Assembly: GCF_002967715.1 (NCBI RefSeq)
Contig: NZ_PUIA01000035.1
Span: forward strand, 310,001 to 374,000
Reading direction: 5' to 3'
DNA length: 64,000 nucleotides
Source: Blastopirellula marina
GTDB taxonomy: Bacteria > Planctomycetota > Planctomycetia > Pirellulales > Pirellulaceae
Under the pieces are notes generated by a model. That model was not told the DNA's origin. It saw nothing but the letters and a program-made list of their open reading frames with translations, and did no database searches. Every line of letters starts with the position of its first letter. Position 1 is the stretch's first letter. Positions 25,975 through 34,795 of this stretch are shown here, one piece after another. The position numbers and the translations under genes are program-made.

Positions 25975-27798
25975 CTAATCGAACGACGGGATCAAGGTGT
26001 CATCCCCTTCCGCGTAGGTGGTTACTTCGGAAGACTCTTCGGTTTTGGCAGATTCTGACGACTGGGAGAAGTTATCCGTGAGGTTTTCGTCCTCGTCCGA
26101 CTCCTGGGCCATCAGCTCTTCCGAGCGGACATAATTGCGGTCAGGACGCGGCATCGCATTCACCTCGACACGAGCGGTCAGGTACCCCTCGTTACGCAGG
26201 GCGAAGATATTTCGGACGATCTCGCCATAGCCACACTCGATCTCGGTGAGGGCCTTGATGACTTCCTTCAGGTCGTTCGAGCATTCCTTATCCAGCTCGC
26301 CACCCCCTGGCTGGAAGCGGGTAACGGTGACCTTACGATGCCCAGACGAGCGGATCGTGAGACCATTCTGCCCGACGAAGGCCACATCGCCGTTAAGACG
26401 CACGTCGGTCCCGAAGATGGCAATTTCAGGCCGGTCCTTCAAACGGAAGTGAACCATCGGCGAGGATGCCGATCGCACGTGATGCAACTGCACATGGTTA
26501 TCCAACAGTTCGCCAGCGATCGATGGCAACTGATTCGATCGCTTCTTCAGCTGATCGAAAGCACCATAGCGAGCTTCGGCACTTTCTTCGTGCAGCAGGC
26601 CTTCCAGGCTGTCGATCACATCCAAGTCGTCAAACGAGCCAAGCGCTTGCAACGCACGAAAACGGAAGCCGTTGTTGGTGCGGGCCGCCTCGGTAAGAGG
26701 CTCGATACAGGCCGAATCGTTCAGGTAAGCCAAGGCTTCCGCCGAGCAAAAACGAACCAATTCGTTTTGCGATTCGAGCCCCTTCTTCAGCGATGGGATC
26801 GCTTCTTTGCCAATTGCTTCCAGCTTGAGCGCACCTGCCTGAGCGGTTGATTCTTCCAGCAATTCGGCTTCACACTCGGCCAGGTAGCGTTGACGGAATT
26901 CCGTCGATCGCGAAAGCGGGATGAAGCGAATGACCCGTACGTAACGCGAAATACTGTCTTTGTAACGCGGGTGAATGTCCAGCGTGATCAACTTGTCGGT
27001 CATCGGCGTGGCGACCCCTTGCTTGGTCCCTTCGCGGTACATGTGGAAGCGGTTGTTGATCGCGGCACCGATCGAGGCACTCGCAGCGATCGAGACCTCT
27101 CCTTCGATCAGGCCGAGTGCCAGCGGGCGTTCTTCCAACATTACAGCTCCACCCAGGATGTGGCCGCGTCGCATGTTTGCCTTGCTGCTGTTTCCTTCGA
27201 TCACGCTGTCCAATACGACTGGTCCCGAGGCCATCGCGATGTCGTTGCCTTTGCGTGCTCGGCCACCCAGGAAGGCCATTTCCGACATTCGGGTTGATGG
27301 CGAATAGCCGTTTTCCAGGCTGGTCGTATCGGTCTCGGGCGGGGCGAAGACGACGACGTCGATTGTATCCCCTTTGCGTGCTCCTGGTGGAATGATCGCT
27401 TCCATCATGACCAAAGCCGTATGCGGCGAGGCCAGCCACTGTTGTGGTTGATCGACTTGCAGGACTCGCATTTCGTTGAGCAAAAGATCGCGGGCCTGCG
27501 AAGGTGGAGGATCGCTACCGGTGCCATGAAGCCCCGTGACGAGCGTCACCCCTTTGATCTTGGCGTTGTTCATGCCACCAGGAACGGTCAGATCCCCGAC
27601 GGTCCGGATCTTTTCCCAGTCGTGCGAAGGCTCGTCTTTTTCCTTGTCGTCGCTAGACCAGGGATTGAGATAGCTCATCGACGAACCACTGTCGCTGGTC
27701 CACGGGGCAGTACACCCCGAGGTGAGGATAACCCCAACCGCGATCAGGCCAAGTGTCGAAAAAAGGTAAGCCGTATGAGAGCGTCCGTGCCGTGGCAT
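25975..27798 (-). CDS. lipoprotein with FlgI (flagellar P-ring)-like region and HEAT repeats
   Basis: 607 residues. The leader TLGLIAVGVILTSGC ends in a lipobox, so this is a lipoprotein and not a simple secreted protein like classical FlgI (about 365 residues). Residues ~65-120 read VGDLTVPGGMNNAKIKGVTLVTGLHGTG, the typical FlgI beginning (D-x-x-x-V-x-G-V-R-x-N-Q-L-x-G-Y-G-L-V-x-G-L-x-G-T-G-D). The match continues over ~300 residues with AIIPPGARKGDTIDVVV. Residues ~310-425 form HEAT-like repeats (GKEAIPSLKKGLESQNELVR). An extra beta-rich part and an acidic serine-rich tail follow. Likely P-ring or a related outer-membrane element; fliG and cheX at 34-36 kb support a flagellum. Confidence 0.75.
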   Translation of the reverse strand: MPRHGRSHTAYLFSTLGLIAVGVILTSGCTAPWTSDSGSSMSYLNPWSSDDKEKDEPSHDWEKIRTVGDLTVPGGMNNAKIKGVTLVTGLHGTGSDPPPSQARDLLLNEMRVLQVDQPQQWLASPHTALVMMEAIIPPGARKGDTIDVVVFAPPETDTTSLENGYSPSTRMSEMAFLGGRARKGNDIAMASGPVVLDSVIEGNSSKANMRRGHILGGAVMLEERPLALGLIEGEVSIAASASIGAAINNRFHMYREGTKQGVATPMTDKLITLDIHPRYKDSISRYVRVIRFIPLSRSTEFRQRYLAECEAELLEESTAQAGALKLEAIGKEAIPSLKKGLESQNELVRFCSAEALAYLNDSACIEPLTEAARTNNGFRFRALQALGSFDDLDVIDSLEGLLHEESAEARYGAFDQLKKRSNQLPSIAGELLDNHVQLHHVRSASSPMVHFRLKDRPEIAIFGTDVRLNGDVAFVGQNGLTIRSSGHRKVTVTRFQPGGGELDKECSNDLKEVIKALTEIECGYGEIVRNIFALRNEGYLTARVEVNAMPRPDRNYVRSEELMAQESDEDENLTDNFSQSSESAKTEESSEVTTYAEGDDTLIPSFD

Positions 27799-27925
27799 TG
27801 GATTGCTGGTCCGTCAAAAACCTACGGTAGTAGTCCGAAGAATTCCCTTCCCCCGGATCTAGATGCGGCAAAGAGTAGGAAAATCTGATAGCACGATCAA
27901 GAGCAATTTCCCATTCGGTTTAGGC

Positions 27926-28174
27926 TTACGGCGGGTCGAAGCCGCTTTTACAGAAGGGGTTACAGCGCAAAATCCGGTACGCGCCGCGCAGGGCCCCCGA
28001 AATAGGGCCATACTTTCGCACGGCACCAATAAAGTAGTTGCTGCACGTTGGGTAGAAGCGGCACGACTGTCCGATCCAAGGACTGAGCGTGTACTGATAG
28101 CACCGCACGGCGAAGATCATCACCTCGGACAGCAGTGCTTGCCAGCCCTGGTAAAGGAATCGTAGGTAGATCAT
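27926..28174 (-). CDS. yidD: membrane protein insertion efficiency factor YidD
   Basis: 82 residues from ATG 28174. The signature YQYTLSPWIGQSCRFYPTCSNY and the following AVRKYG, then ILRCNPFCKSGFDPP, are unmistakable. YidD helps YidC-dependent insertion at the inner membrane. The start overlaps the rnpA stop in ATGA, so both genes are translated from one message. rpmH and yidC, the usual neighbours, are not next to them here. Confidence 0.95.
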   Translation of the reverse strand: MIYLRFLYQGWQALLSEVMIFAVRCYQYTLSPWIGQSCRFYPTCSNYFIGAVRKYGPISGALRGAYRILRCNPFCKSGFDPP

Positions 28175-28593
28175 CCGCGCGGCCTTCCTCCCGGAGGCTG
28201 GCCTTCCGTCGGTGGGGTCTGCTGGCTGTGATTTCGCTTCCACTTTCTGGCAGCGCGATGCGCCAACTGCACCAGGCCATTTTCGAGTTCCTCGAAGCTC
28301 GGATGCTTCTTCGATTGTGGCAGCACGACGAAATCGAACCCGCTGGGAAGTTTTTCGCGGTTGAGCCGAAACGCCTCGCGCAGACGCCGCTTCCAGCGAT
28401 TGCGCTGGACCGCGTTGCCGATCTTCTTTTTCGCAACGACCAGCCCCATGCGGCACACGCCGAGCGAATTCTTGGCGGCGTACACCACCAACCAGCCGTT
28501 ACCAGCCGAGGCGCGGCGTGTGAACACCGCGTCGAACTCGGTTGGGGTCTTCAGACGTAGCTGAGGCGGAAACCGATGAGACTTCTCCGTCAC
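28171..28593 (-). CDS. rnpA: ribonuclease P protein component
   Basis: 140 residues from a GTG at 28593. Family pattern: FPPQLRLKTPTEFDAVFTRR, GWLVVYAAKN, LGVCRMGLVVAKKKIGNAVQRNRWKRRLREAFRLN. The last is the R-N-R-x-K-R-x-x-R-E RNA-binding helix of RnpA. It binds RNase P RNA and takes part in tRNA 5' maturation. It is the first gene of a pair with yidD. The dnaJ-like gene ends 15 bases upstream on the same strand and may be co-transcribed. Confidence 0.95.
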   Translation of the reverse strand: MTEKSHRFPPQLRLKTPTEFDAVFTRRASAGNGWLVVYAAKNSLGVCRMGLVVAKKKIGNAVQRNRWKRRLREAFRLNREKLPSGFDFVVLPQSKKHPSFEELENGLVQLAHRAARKWKRNHSQQTPPTEGQPPGGRPRG

Positions 28594-28608
28594 TCGCTTT
28601 CCTTTCCG

Positions 28609-29580
28609 CTACCAGCTAAGGTCCTTGCGGGGATCTTCCGCGTGATCTTCGGCGAACTTCTCGACGGCCTGCTTCAACTCTTCGGTCGGTTTCTCAGGCA
28701 GGGCAATCTGCAAAACAACGTACAAGTCCCCCGCATCCCCCGAGGTCGCTGGCACGCCCTGGCCGCGCACACGAAGCCGCTTTCCGCTGGAACTACCGGC
28801 CGGGATCTTCATGGTCACGGTACCCCCTGGTGTCGGGACATCGATCGAACCACCCAGCATGGCCTCGGCCAACGAGACCGGTACGGTGACTTCCAGGTCT
28901 TTGCCGTTGCGTTTGAAGTATTTGTGAGCCTGGACATGGATCCGAATCAACAGGTCGCCGGCCGGCCCACCGTTGGGGCCGGGGTCCCCTTGGCCGCGAA
29001 GACGGATCTTCTTGCCGTCTTCAATGCCAGGAGGAATCTTGGCCGTCAGCCGTTCCATCTCGCCACCAGGCCGGCGGACGTTCAGGTTGATCTCGCCCCC
29101 TTCCATGGCTTGCTTGAAGGGAACGGTCACGTCGTGCTGAATGTCGTTACCACGCACCGGCTGGGCATGACGTCGACGACCGCCGCCACCGCCGCCCCCC
29201 ATGCCACCAAAAATGTCCGAGAGGTCTGGCCCACCGCCGCCACCGAAAAGATCTCCGAGGTCGAACTCAAACTGCCCACCACCGGGGCCGCCGCCAGCGG
29301 AGCGCCATTGATGAAAACCGCCAGGACCGCCGCCACCAGGACCAGGGCCGGCTCCCATGTTCTCGAAATTGCTGCCGAACTGGTCGTATTTCTTCCGCTT
29401 TTCAGCGTCGCCGATCACATCGTAGGCGTTCTGAATCTCTTTGAACTTCGTATGAGCCGCTTTATCGTCCGGGTTGAGGTCCGGATGATACTTCTGGGCC
29501 ATTTTCTTATAGGCCTTGCGGATCTCTTCCGGCGTAGCGGATCGTGAGACACCCAGAATCTTGTAGTAATCGTCAGCCAT
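28609..29580 (-). CDS. DnaJ-type chaperone without zinc finger (type II, CbpA-like)
   Basis: 323 residues. J domain at 5-70 ([20 protein letters not shown]) with H32-P33-D34, then a long glycine/proline-rich stretch to ~150, then the C-terminal client-binding domains ([20 protein letters not shown] and [20 protein letters not shown]). The four CxxCxGxG repeats of DnaJ are absent, so it is a type II J protein like CbpA. It stimulates the Hsp70 (DnaK) ATPase and hands over unfolded clients. It lies upstream of rnpA-yidD on the same strand. Confidence 0.92.
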   Translation of the reverse strand: MADDYYKILGVSRSATPEEIRKAYKKMAQKYHPDLNPDDKAAHTKFKEIQNAYDVIGDAEKRKKYDQFGSNFENMGAGPGPGGGGPGGFHQWRSAGGGPGGGQFEFDLGDLFGGGGGPDLSDIFGGMGGGGGGGRRRHAQPVRGNDIQHDVTVPFKQAMEGGEINLNVRRPGGEMERLTAKIPPGIEDGKKIRLRGQGDPGPNGGPAGDLLIRIHVQAHKYFKRNGKDLEVTVPVSLAEAMLGGSIDVPTPGGTVTMKIPAGSSSGKRLRVRGQGVPATSGDAGDLYVVLQIALPEKPTEELKQAVEKFAEDHAEDPRKDLSW

Positions 29581-29631
29581 GAACTTCTTGTTTTTCGTCT
29601 AACTGGTTTCCTGAAAACAACTTCCAACAAC

Positions 29632-29669
29632 AACCCTATTCCCTTTCCCTTGAAGGGAGAGGGTTAGGA
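29632..29669. repeat. pyrimidine/purine palindrome (repeat family R2, variant)
   Basis: Complementary pieces AACCCT-ATTCCCT-TTCCCTT and AAGGGAGAGGGTT form an imperfect hairpin upstream of the DnaJ-like gene. The same kind of sequence, with CCCTCTCC and GGAGGGGA arms, recurs at 31455, 37361, 58251 and 59839. Confidence 0.5.
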
Positions 29670-29794
29670 ATCGTAATAAGGCGTGTGACTTCTGCAAGCT
29701 ATTCTATACTTGGAAGCCGCTCTGGGGAGAGCGGCCGATTATCCCAGATTTGCCCGGCAAACACACGCACTGGTTTCCGGAAACTTCCGCCGCT

Positions 29795-31321
29795 ATGCAT
29801 TTATCCCATATATTCGCCGCCGTTCGCGTCATCTTGCTGCTCATCCTCTTGGCAGCACCGGCCACCGTGCTGGGTGCCTATGCTGAATACGAGCTGCGCG
29901 TGGTCGACGCCCAAACACAGTTGCCCTGCTCGGCCAAGATTCGCATTACCAACTCGCGCAATGCCCCCCAGCGGATCGACGGGGCGTTGATGATCGATGG
30001 GACAGCCTACTTTACCGGCAGCTTGAAAATGAAGCTCAGGCCGGGACAGTACCAATTCCGGCTCGATGCCGGCCCCGAATATCCCTTCATGGAAGGGAAT
30101 TTCATCCTCAATTCTGGCGATGCTGACAGCCGCACGATCGAGCTCAAACGTTTTATCGACATGAAAAACGAAGGCTGGTACCCCGGTAACATGGCATTAT
30201 CCGGCCGTACCAACGACCTGGAAACGATCATGCTGGCCGACGATCTGGTGCTGGGCAATCACATTACCTGGAACAACCAAATCAATCCTTGGGCCGGCAA
30301 GCCGATCACCTCACCCCTCAATGAATTCGGGGCCTTTCGTTCGCTGTGGGAGATGGGAGGAGAAGACGCCAGGGCAGGGGGCAAGCTTTGGTTTGCCCGC
30401 ATGAAAGAGCCTCTGCCGGTGCAGCGACTTCAGCCAGAATACCCGGCGGCAACGTTTTTCCAGGGGGACCTGGGTTCGGCCCACGTCTCCGCTGCCAGTC
30501 CGCTGGAACCTGATCTGCCGCTGTGGATCGCCCATGACTTGCTCAATTCGGTCTGCATCCTGGGACCGGAAATCGAAGCCTACCAGTTCGGTGCCAAACA
30601 CCCGTTGGCCGACCAGGCGGCAGAAATTCGTAAAGGAGACGTCACCGGCAAGGCCCGCCTGGCCCTCGATGTCTACTACAAGTTGCTGGAAACCGGCATT
30701 CGTATCACACCTGCGGCCGCGAACGGGACCAATGAAGAAGGCAAATCGTCGCGTCTGGATCGTGTTTACGCCAAGGTCGACGGCAATTTCTCGCCGGATG
30801 CGTGGTGGGATGCAGTCGATGCCGGAAATGTTTTCGTCACCAATGGACCGCTGCTCAGGGCGACCGTCGAAGGATACCCGCCAGGGCACGTTTTCCCGAT
30901 CAATATCGGCGAAAAGCACGAGTTTCAAATCGCTTTGAGCCTGGCAACCCGGCAGACGATCGCCTACCTGGAAGTGATCAAAAATGGCGAAAAGGACCTG
31001 GAAATCTCGCTCGACGAGTACAAGGATCGCCGCGGGGTGCTGCCGCCGGTGACGTTTACCGATTCGGGCTGGTTCCTGGTGCGCGTCGTCACCCAGGAAG
31101 CTGGCTACTTTCAATACGCCACGACCGCTCCGTTCTACGTCGAAGCCAACGGCCAGCCGCGAATCAGCAAATCGGCCGCCGAATTCTTCCGCGACTGGGT
31201 CTTTCGCCGGGCCATGAACATCGATCTGCCTGATGGAGACCAGCGAAACGAAATCATCGACTTGCAGCGCGATGCCCGTGATTTCTGGCAAAAACGAGCC
31301 AAGATGGCCAACGCGCCGTAA
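29795..31321 (+). CDS. secreted CehA/McbA-like metallohydrolase relative lacking metal ligands
   Basis: 508 residues from ATG 29795 with a signal peptide (FAAVRVILLLILLAAPATVLG); the upstream start at 29750 would hide it. The core order matches the CehA/McbA branch of the PHP superfamily: a GWYPGNMALSGRTNDLETIMLA segment, DDLVLGNHITWNN, then VDAGNVFVTNGPLLRATVEG. In active members the first piece carries W-Y-x-G-D-x-H-x-H; here GNMALS replaces the metal-binding Asp/His residues. This suggests loss of hydrolase activity with the scaffold kept, perhaps for binding. An N-terminal beta domain (AYAEYELRVVDAQTQLPC) resembles a carboxypeptidase-regulatory fold. Confidence 0.7.
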   Translation: MHLSHIFAAVRVILLLILLAAPATVLGAYAEYELRVVDAQTQLPCSAKIRITNSRNAPQRIDGALMIDGTAYFTGSLKMKLRPGQYQFRLDAGPEYPFMEGNFILNSGDADSRTIELKRFIDMKNEGWYPGNMALSGRTNDLETIMLADDLVLGNHITWNNQINPWAGKPITSPLNEFGAFRSLWEMGGEDARAGGKLWFARMKEPLPVQRLQPEYPAATFFQGDLGSAHVSAASPLEPDLPLWIAHDLLNSVCILGPEIEAYQFGAKHPLADQAAEIRKGDVTGKARLALDVYYKLLETGIRITPAAANGTNEEGKSSRLDRVYAKVDGNFSPDAWWDAVDAGNVFVTNGPLLRATVEGYPPGHVFPINIGEKHEFQIALSLATRQTIAYLEVIKNGEKDLEISLDEYKDRRGVLPPVTFTDSGWFLVRVVTQEAGYFQYATTAPFYVEANGQPRISKSAAEFFRDWVFRRAMNIDLPDGDQRNEIIDLQRDARDFWQKRAKMANAP

Positions 31322-31340
31322 TGCCTTGGTTATGCCCACC

Positions 31341-31372
31341 GGGTGCCACGTCCCAAGTCTTCTTGGGCGTGC
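31341..31372. repeat. dispersed hairpin repeat R1, copy a
   Basis: GGGTGCCACGT precedes CCCAAG-TCTT-CTTGGG, then CGTGC. The palindromic core recurs at 56824, 57546, 57632 and 58178 with similar flanks, always in or at the edge of intergenic DNA except at 57.5-57.7 kb. Confidence 0.75.
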
Positions 31373-31454
31373 GGTTCCCGTGCGAGCCTCACGCCTGGTG
31401 CAATTCGTTGACGCTGCGCATACCCCACGCTCGAAATCGGCCCCCTTACCCTAA

Positions 31455-31490
31455 CCCTCTCCCCCGCAGACGGTGGCGAGGGGACCAGAT
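31455..31490. repeat. dispersed repeat R2, copy a
   Basis: CCCTCTCCCCCGCAGACGG followed by TGGCGAGGGGACCAGA; the two ends can pair (CCCTC with GAGGG). Close copies lie at 59839-59874 and shorter ones at 37361 and 58251. Confidence 0.7.
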
Positions 31491-31584
31491 TCAAGGTTGT
31501 TTGACCAGAACTTAGCGGTCTAGTTATGTTGGCGTGACCCGGTAAACTAGGAGTTTCGATCCTCCAGCGAGACTCCATCAGACT

Positions 31585-32490
31585 ATGTCATCGTCGGCCG
31601 ACTGGCGCAAGTTGTACCCGTTTTCGTCGCATTACCTGACGCTGCCTGATGCGCGGATGCACTACGTCGACGAAGGTTCCGGCGAGCCCATGCTGATGGT
31701 GCACGGCAACCCGACCTGGTCGTTCTACTGGCGAAACATCGTTACCCAGTTTCGCGATTCCCACCGCATGGTGGCCGTCGATCACATCGGGTGCGGGCCT
31801 AGTGACAAACCGCAGCAGTACAACTACCGTCTCCAGCAGCATATCGACAACCTGGTGGCCCTGATCGACCACCTCGACCTGACGAATATCAATCTGCTGG
31901 TACACGACTGGGGCGGAGCCATTGGGCTGGGTGCGGCATTGGCTCGACCCGAGCGGTTTGCCCGGCTAGTGCTGTTCAACACAGCCGCGTTTCCCCCACC
32001 GTATTGTCCGCTGCGCATTCGTGCGTGCCGCATACCTATGTTCGGCCCCTGGATGGTTCGTACATTCAATGCCTTCGCTCGGCCCGCATTGACCATGGCC
32101 ACCGAAAAGCCAGAACGCTTCACGCCCGACGTGCGTGCCGGCTACATTGCCCCGTACGACAACTACGCCAACCGCATCGCGACCGCGCGCTTCGTGCAGG
32201 ATATTCCTCTTTCCAAGAGCCACCCCACGTATGCCGTGCTCGAGCGAATCGAGCAAGAACTGCCCAGCTTGTCGCATCTTCCCATTCAACTGATTTGGGG
32301 AGGCAAAGACTGGTGTTTCCGGCTGGAGTGCCTGGACCGATTCCAAACGATCTGGCCGACCGCCAGGGGCACCATTTTCAACGATGCAGGGCACTACGTT
32401 GTGGAAGACGCCAGCGAACGCATCGAGCCGCTGCTGCGTGATTTCCTGAAGCAGGCCCCGACGCCCGTCGCAGCCGAGACGCCGCGATGA
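31585..32490 (+). CDS. haloalkane-dehalogenase-like alpha/beta hydrolase
   Basis: 301 residues. It has the H-G-N-P-T-W-S-F-Y-W-R oxyanion/halide-binding loop, the nucleophile in VHDWGG (Asp as in dehalogenases and OleB-type beta-lactone decarboxylases), and the catalytic His in NDAGHYVVEDA. With Asp as nucleophile it should not be a serine esterase. True dehalogenase, OleB-like or epoxide-hydrolase-like activity cannot be separated from sequence by eye. The stop overlaps the next ATG (ATGA), so it is translationally coupled to the CitG-like gene. Confidence 0.85.
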   Translation: MSSSADWRKLYPFSSHYLTLPDARMHYVDEGSGEPMLMVHGNPTWSFYWRNIVTQFRDSHRMVAVDHIGCGPSDKPQQYNYRLQQHIDNLVALIDHLDLTNINLLVHDWGGAIGLGAALARPERFARLVLFNTAAFPPPYCPLRIRACRIPMFGPWMVRTFNAFARPALTMATEKPERFTPDVRAGYIAPYDNYANRIATARFVQDIPLSKSHPTYAVLERIEQELPSLSHLPIQLIWGGKDWCFRLECLDRFQTIWPTARGTIFNDAGHYVVEDASERIEPLLRDFLKQAPTPVAAETPR

Positions 32491-33344
32491 ACGCACCGCA
32501 AGGACTTACCATTGGCCAGTTGGCATCGCTGGCATGTACGCTGGAAGTATGTGCCCCCAAGCCTGGCAACGTGCATCGCAGCGCCGACTTTGAAGACGTC
32601 ACGCTGCAAGACTTTCTCGCCAGTGCGATCGCCATCGGTCCGGTCTTCGATCAGGCCCCGTCTCTCTCGCTCGGGCAGCTTATCCTGCAAAGTGTCGCCG
32701 CAACGTCGCGTATGACCCGCACGAACACCAACCTCGGCATGCTCCTCTTGATGGCTCCTTTGGCGATGCCCCAGGACGCCGCCAACTTGCAGCAAGACGC
32801 TGCCGCAGCGATCGAGAACTCGACAGCCCAGGATGCCGCCGATATCTATGCGGCAATCAATCTGGCCAAGCCCGGCGGCATGAATACTTCCGCCGAGCAT
32901 GACATCGCCGGCAGCGCACCGCCGCACATCCTGGACGCGATGAAACTGGCCGCCGATCGTGATTCGATTGCCCGGCAATACACGACTAGCCTGGCCGATT
33001 TGTTCGACCAGGTCGTGCCGCTTTTGACCGATACAACTCACAAGCATCTTCCCCTAAGCCAGCGGATTGTCCATACGCATGTCTGCCTGATGGCTCAGAT
33101 GCCCGATACACTGATTGCCCGTAAAAATGGGGACGAAACGGCCCTGCAGAGTACCATGCTGGCGAAGCGTGTCATCGACGCCGGCCCACCGATGGAAGAT
33201 GATTACATGCAGCAGCTGGGCAATCTCGATTTCTGGCTGCGATGCAACGGCCACAAGCGAAACCCCGGCACCACCGCCGACCTGATCGCGGCGGGGCTGT
33301 TCGTTTGCCTCCGGCAGAAAACGATTGTCGCCCCGTTTGTCTAA
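32487..33344 (+). CDS. CitG/MdcB-like triphosphoribosyl-dephospho-CoA synthase family protein
   Basis: 285 residues. Family motifs: CTLEVCAPKPGNVHRSADFEDVT at the start (K-P-G-N-V/L), then TNTNLGMLLLMAPLA, and further on VHTHVCLMAQMPDTLIARKNG. CitG and MdcB make the prosthetic group of citrate or malonate lyase, but no lyase gene is here. In planctomycetes and methylotrophs a CitG homologue is associated with tetrahydromethanopterin-linked C1 genes; the PTPS-like gene 27 bases downstream fits that theme. So I infer a role in pterin-type cofactor synthesis rather than citrate lyase. Confidence 0.8.
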   Translation: MNAPQGLTIGQLASLACTLEVCAPKPGNVHRSADFEDVTLQDFLASAIAIGPVFDQAPSLSLGQLILQSVAATSRMTRTNTNLGMLLLMAPLAMPQDAANLQQDAAAAIENSTAQDAADIYAAINLAKPGGMNTSAEHDIAGSAPPHILDAMKLAADRDSIARQYTTSLADLFDQVVPLLTDTTHKHLPLSQRIVHTHVCLMAQMPDTLIARKNGDETALQSTMLAKRVIDAGPPMEDDYMQQLGNLDFWLRCNGHKRNPGTTADLIAAGLFVCLRQKTIVAPFV

Positions 33345-33371
33345 TTGATTTTCCCCAGGGAGCCCCCGCTC

Positions 33372-33857
33372 ATGCCTGTCCGTCATTGGGTCAAGCTAAC
33401 CAAAGATCACCTCGTCTTCAGTGCCGGGCACTTCATCACGTTCGGCGGCAATATCTGCGAGCGAATCCACGGGCACAACTACCGCGTCGAGGTCGAACTG
33501 CACGGCCCCTTGGACGATAATCACTATGTGGTCGATTTCATCGCACTGCGCGACTCGCTGCAAGAGATCGTCACCGGGCTCGACCACCGGATGCTGCTGC
33601 CCACCAGGCACCCGGCGATCCACGTGACCAGCGACGCCCAGGAAGTGACCGCCACGTTCGAGGAACGCCGGTGGGTCTTTCCCAAAGAGGAATGCATTCT
33701 GCTGGACATCCCTAACACGACCACCGAGCTGCTGGCCCAGTGGATCGGCCAGCAGCTACTGGCCACGCTTCAGCAGAAGCTTGAGTGGAAACCCGAAGTC
33801 TTGCGTGTTGGCGTTGACGAAAATTACGGTCAGTGGGGTTACTGCGAATTCTCCTAG
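33372..33857 (+). CDS. 6-pyruvoyl-tetrahydropterin synthase / QueD-like protein
   Basis: 161 residues from ATG 33372, preceded by CAGGGAG. It has the family pattern FSAGHFITFGG, then RIHGHNYRVEVELHG with zinc-binding histidines (H in FSAGH, H-x-H in HGHNY), VDFIALRDSLQEIV and the LDHRMLLP motif. The family contains PTPS, QueD and related pterin-binding aldolases. It is longer than QueD because of an insertion after LDH (residues ~80-115). The position behind the CitG-like gene points to pterin cofactor synthesis. Confidence 0.88.
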   Translation: MPVRHWVKLTKDHLVFSAGHFITFGGNICERIHGHNYRVEVELHGPLDDNHYVVDFIALRDSLQEIVTGLDHRMLLPTRHPAIHVTSDAQEVTATFEERRWVFPKEECILLDIPNTTTELLAQWIGQQLLATLQQKLEWKPEVLRVGVDENYGQWGYCEFS

Positions 33858-34125
33858 GCCCAGGTGCCGGCAAAATCGCCCCAATCGTTACCAGGCAACC
33901 TGCATAAACGTGCCCAACCGTAAGACAATTCACCGAATGGGGACATGAAGTCCATAAAACGGCACAAACCGTTTGTACGGTAAGAATTTTGGTTTGACCG
34001 ACCGGGACCGCGTTCTATTTTTTGAAGTCTTCCAAGCCAGGAAGGCTTCACGCTTGGCGTTGAAGTCGTAGCCAGGAATGACATCCATGTCGCTTCAACG
34101 TCGCCACCTAGCCATCGGTGCTCAC

Positions 34126-34605
34126 ATGCAGGTCGAATACATCAATCCGTTCATCCGCTCCACGCTTGTCACCTTCGACACCATGTTGGGCTGTACCATC
34201 AAACGAGACAAGCTGTGCATGGCCGACCAGGTCAGTGACAAGTACGAGATCAGCGGTGTGATCGGCCTTTCCGGTCGTGCCCAAGGCTCGGTCGTCGTGA
34301 GCCTGTCGCGAGAAGTCGCCATCCAGGGTGCCGCCGCGATGCTGATGATGGAACCCAGTGAATTCGACGGCCTGAACGAAGACGTCATCGATGCCGTCGG
34401 CGAAATCGCCAACATGGTCGCTGGCTCGGCCAAAGCAGAACTCGAAGAACTGAACCTCTCGATCAGCCTGCCCAACGTCGTGCTGGGGCACCCTCCCGAC
34501 ATTCGCTTCCCTTCGCAGGTGAAGCCCATCGCCGTGACGTTCGCTTGCCCCTGGGGCCCGATGGCTCTGAAAGTTGGCTTCACGCCTGTGCACGCGATGA
34601 TCTAA
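34126..34605 (+). CDS. cheX: CheX-type chemotaxis phosphatase
   Basis: 159 residues from ATG 34126 (the frame is open to 34078). N-terminus QVEYINPFIRSTLVTF and the catalytic Glu-x-x-Asn in VGEIANMVAGSAK (E93, N96) followed by SLPNVVLG are diagnostic for CheX/CheC. CheX dephosphorylates CheY-P at the flagellar motor. It has one E-x2-N site, as in CheX proper. fliG lies ~300 bases downstream on the same strand. A FlgI-like gene at 26-28 kb completes the flagellar set in the window. Confidence 0.88.
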   Translation: MQVEYINPFIRSTLVTFDTMLGCTIKRDKLCMADQVSDKYEISGVIGLSGRAQGSVVVSLSREVAIQGAAAMLMMEPSEFDGLNEDVIDAVGEIANMVAGSAKAELEELNLSISLPNVVLGHPPDIRFPSQVKPIAVTFACPWGPMALKVGFTPVHAMI

Positions 34606-34795
34606 AGGGTCATCCAATTCCAACCGTTCCTTCGCCAGGCGAAGGAACTCTACTGGCGGCCAGAACACGCGTTCTCGTCGCCATTTGCGTTTCTTGACAG
34701 CAGACCAGCCTCGCTAGCACTAACCAGCCGTCCAAATTTCGCTAATCGTCAAAGTCGAACATGTCGATAAACGAGGATGACCGGTTGTGTTCATG

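Noticed and set aside
28576-29547. 323-residue forward frame
   Set aside because: Antisense to the DnaJ-type chaperone; low-complexity Thr/Ala stretches are the mirror of the Gly-rich linker.
28609-29580. DnaJ (type I)
   Set aside because: The four CxxCxGxG zinc-finger repeats are missing, so it is a type II protein.
30311-31339. 342-residue reverse frame
   Set aside because: Antisense to the CehA/McbA-like gene, which has a signal peptide and recognisable blocks.
32487-33344. True citrate-lyase CitG
   Set aside because: No citrate or malonate lyase subunits are in the neighbourhood; the adjacent PTPS-like gene fits a pterin pathway better.
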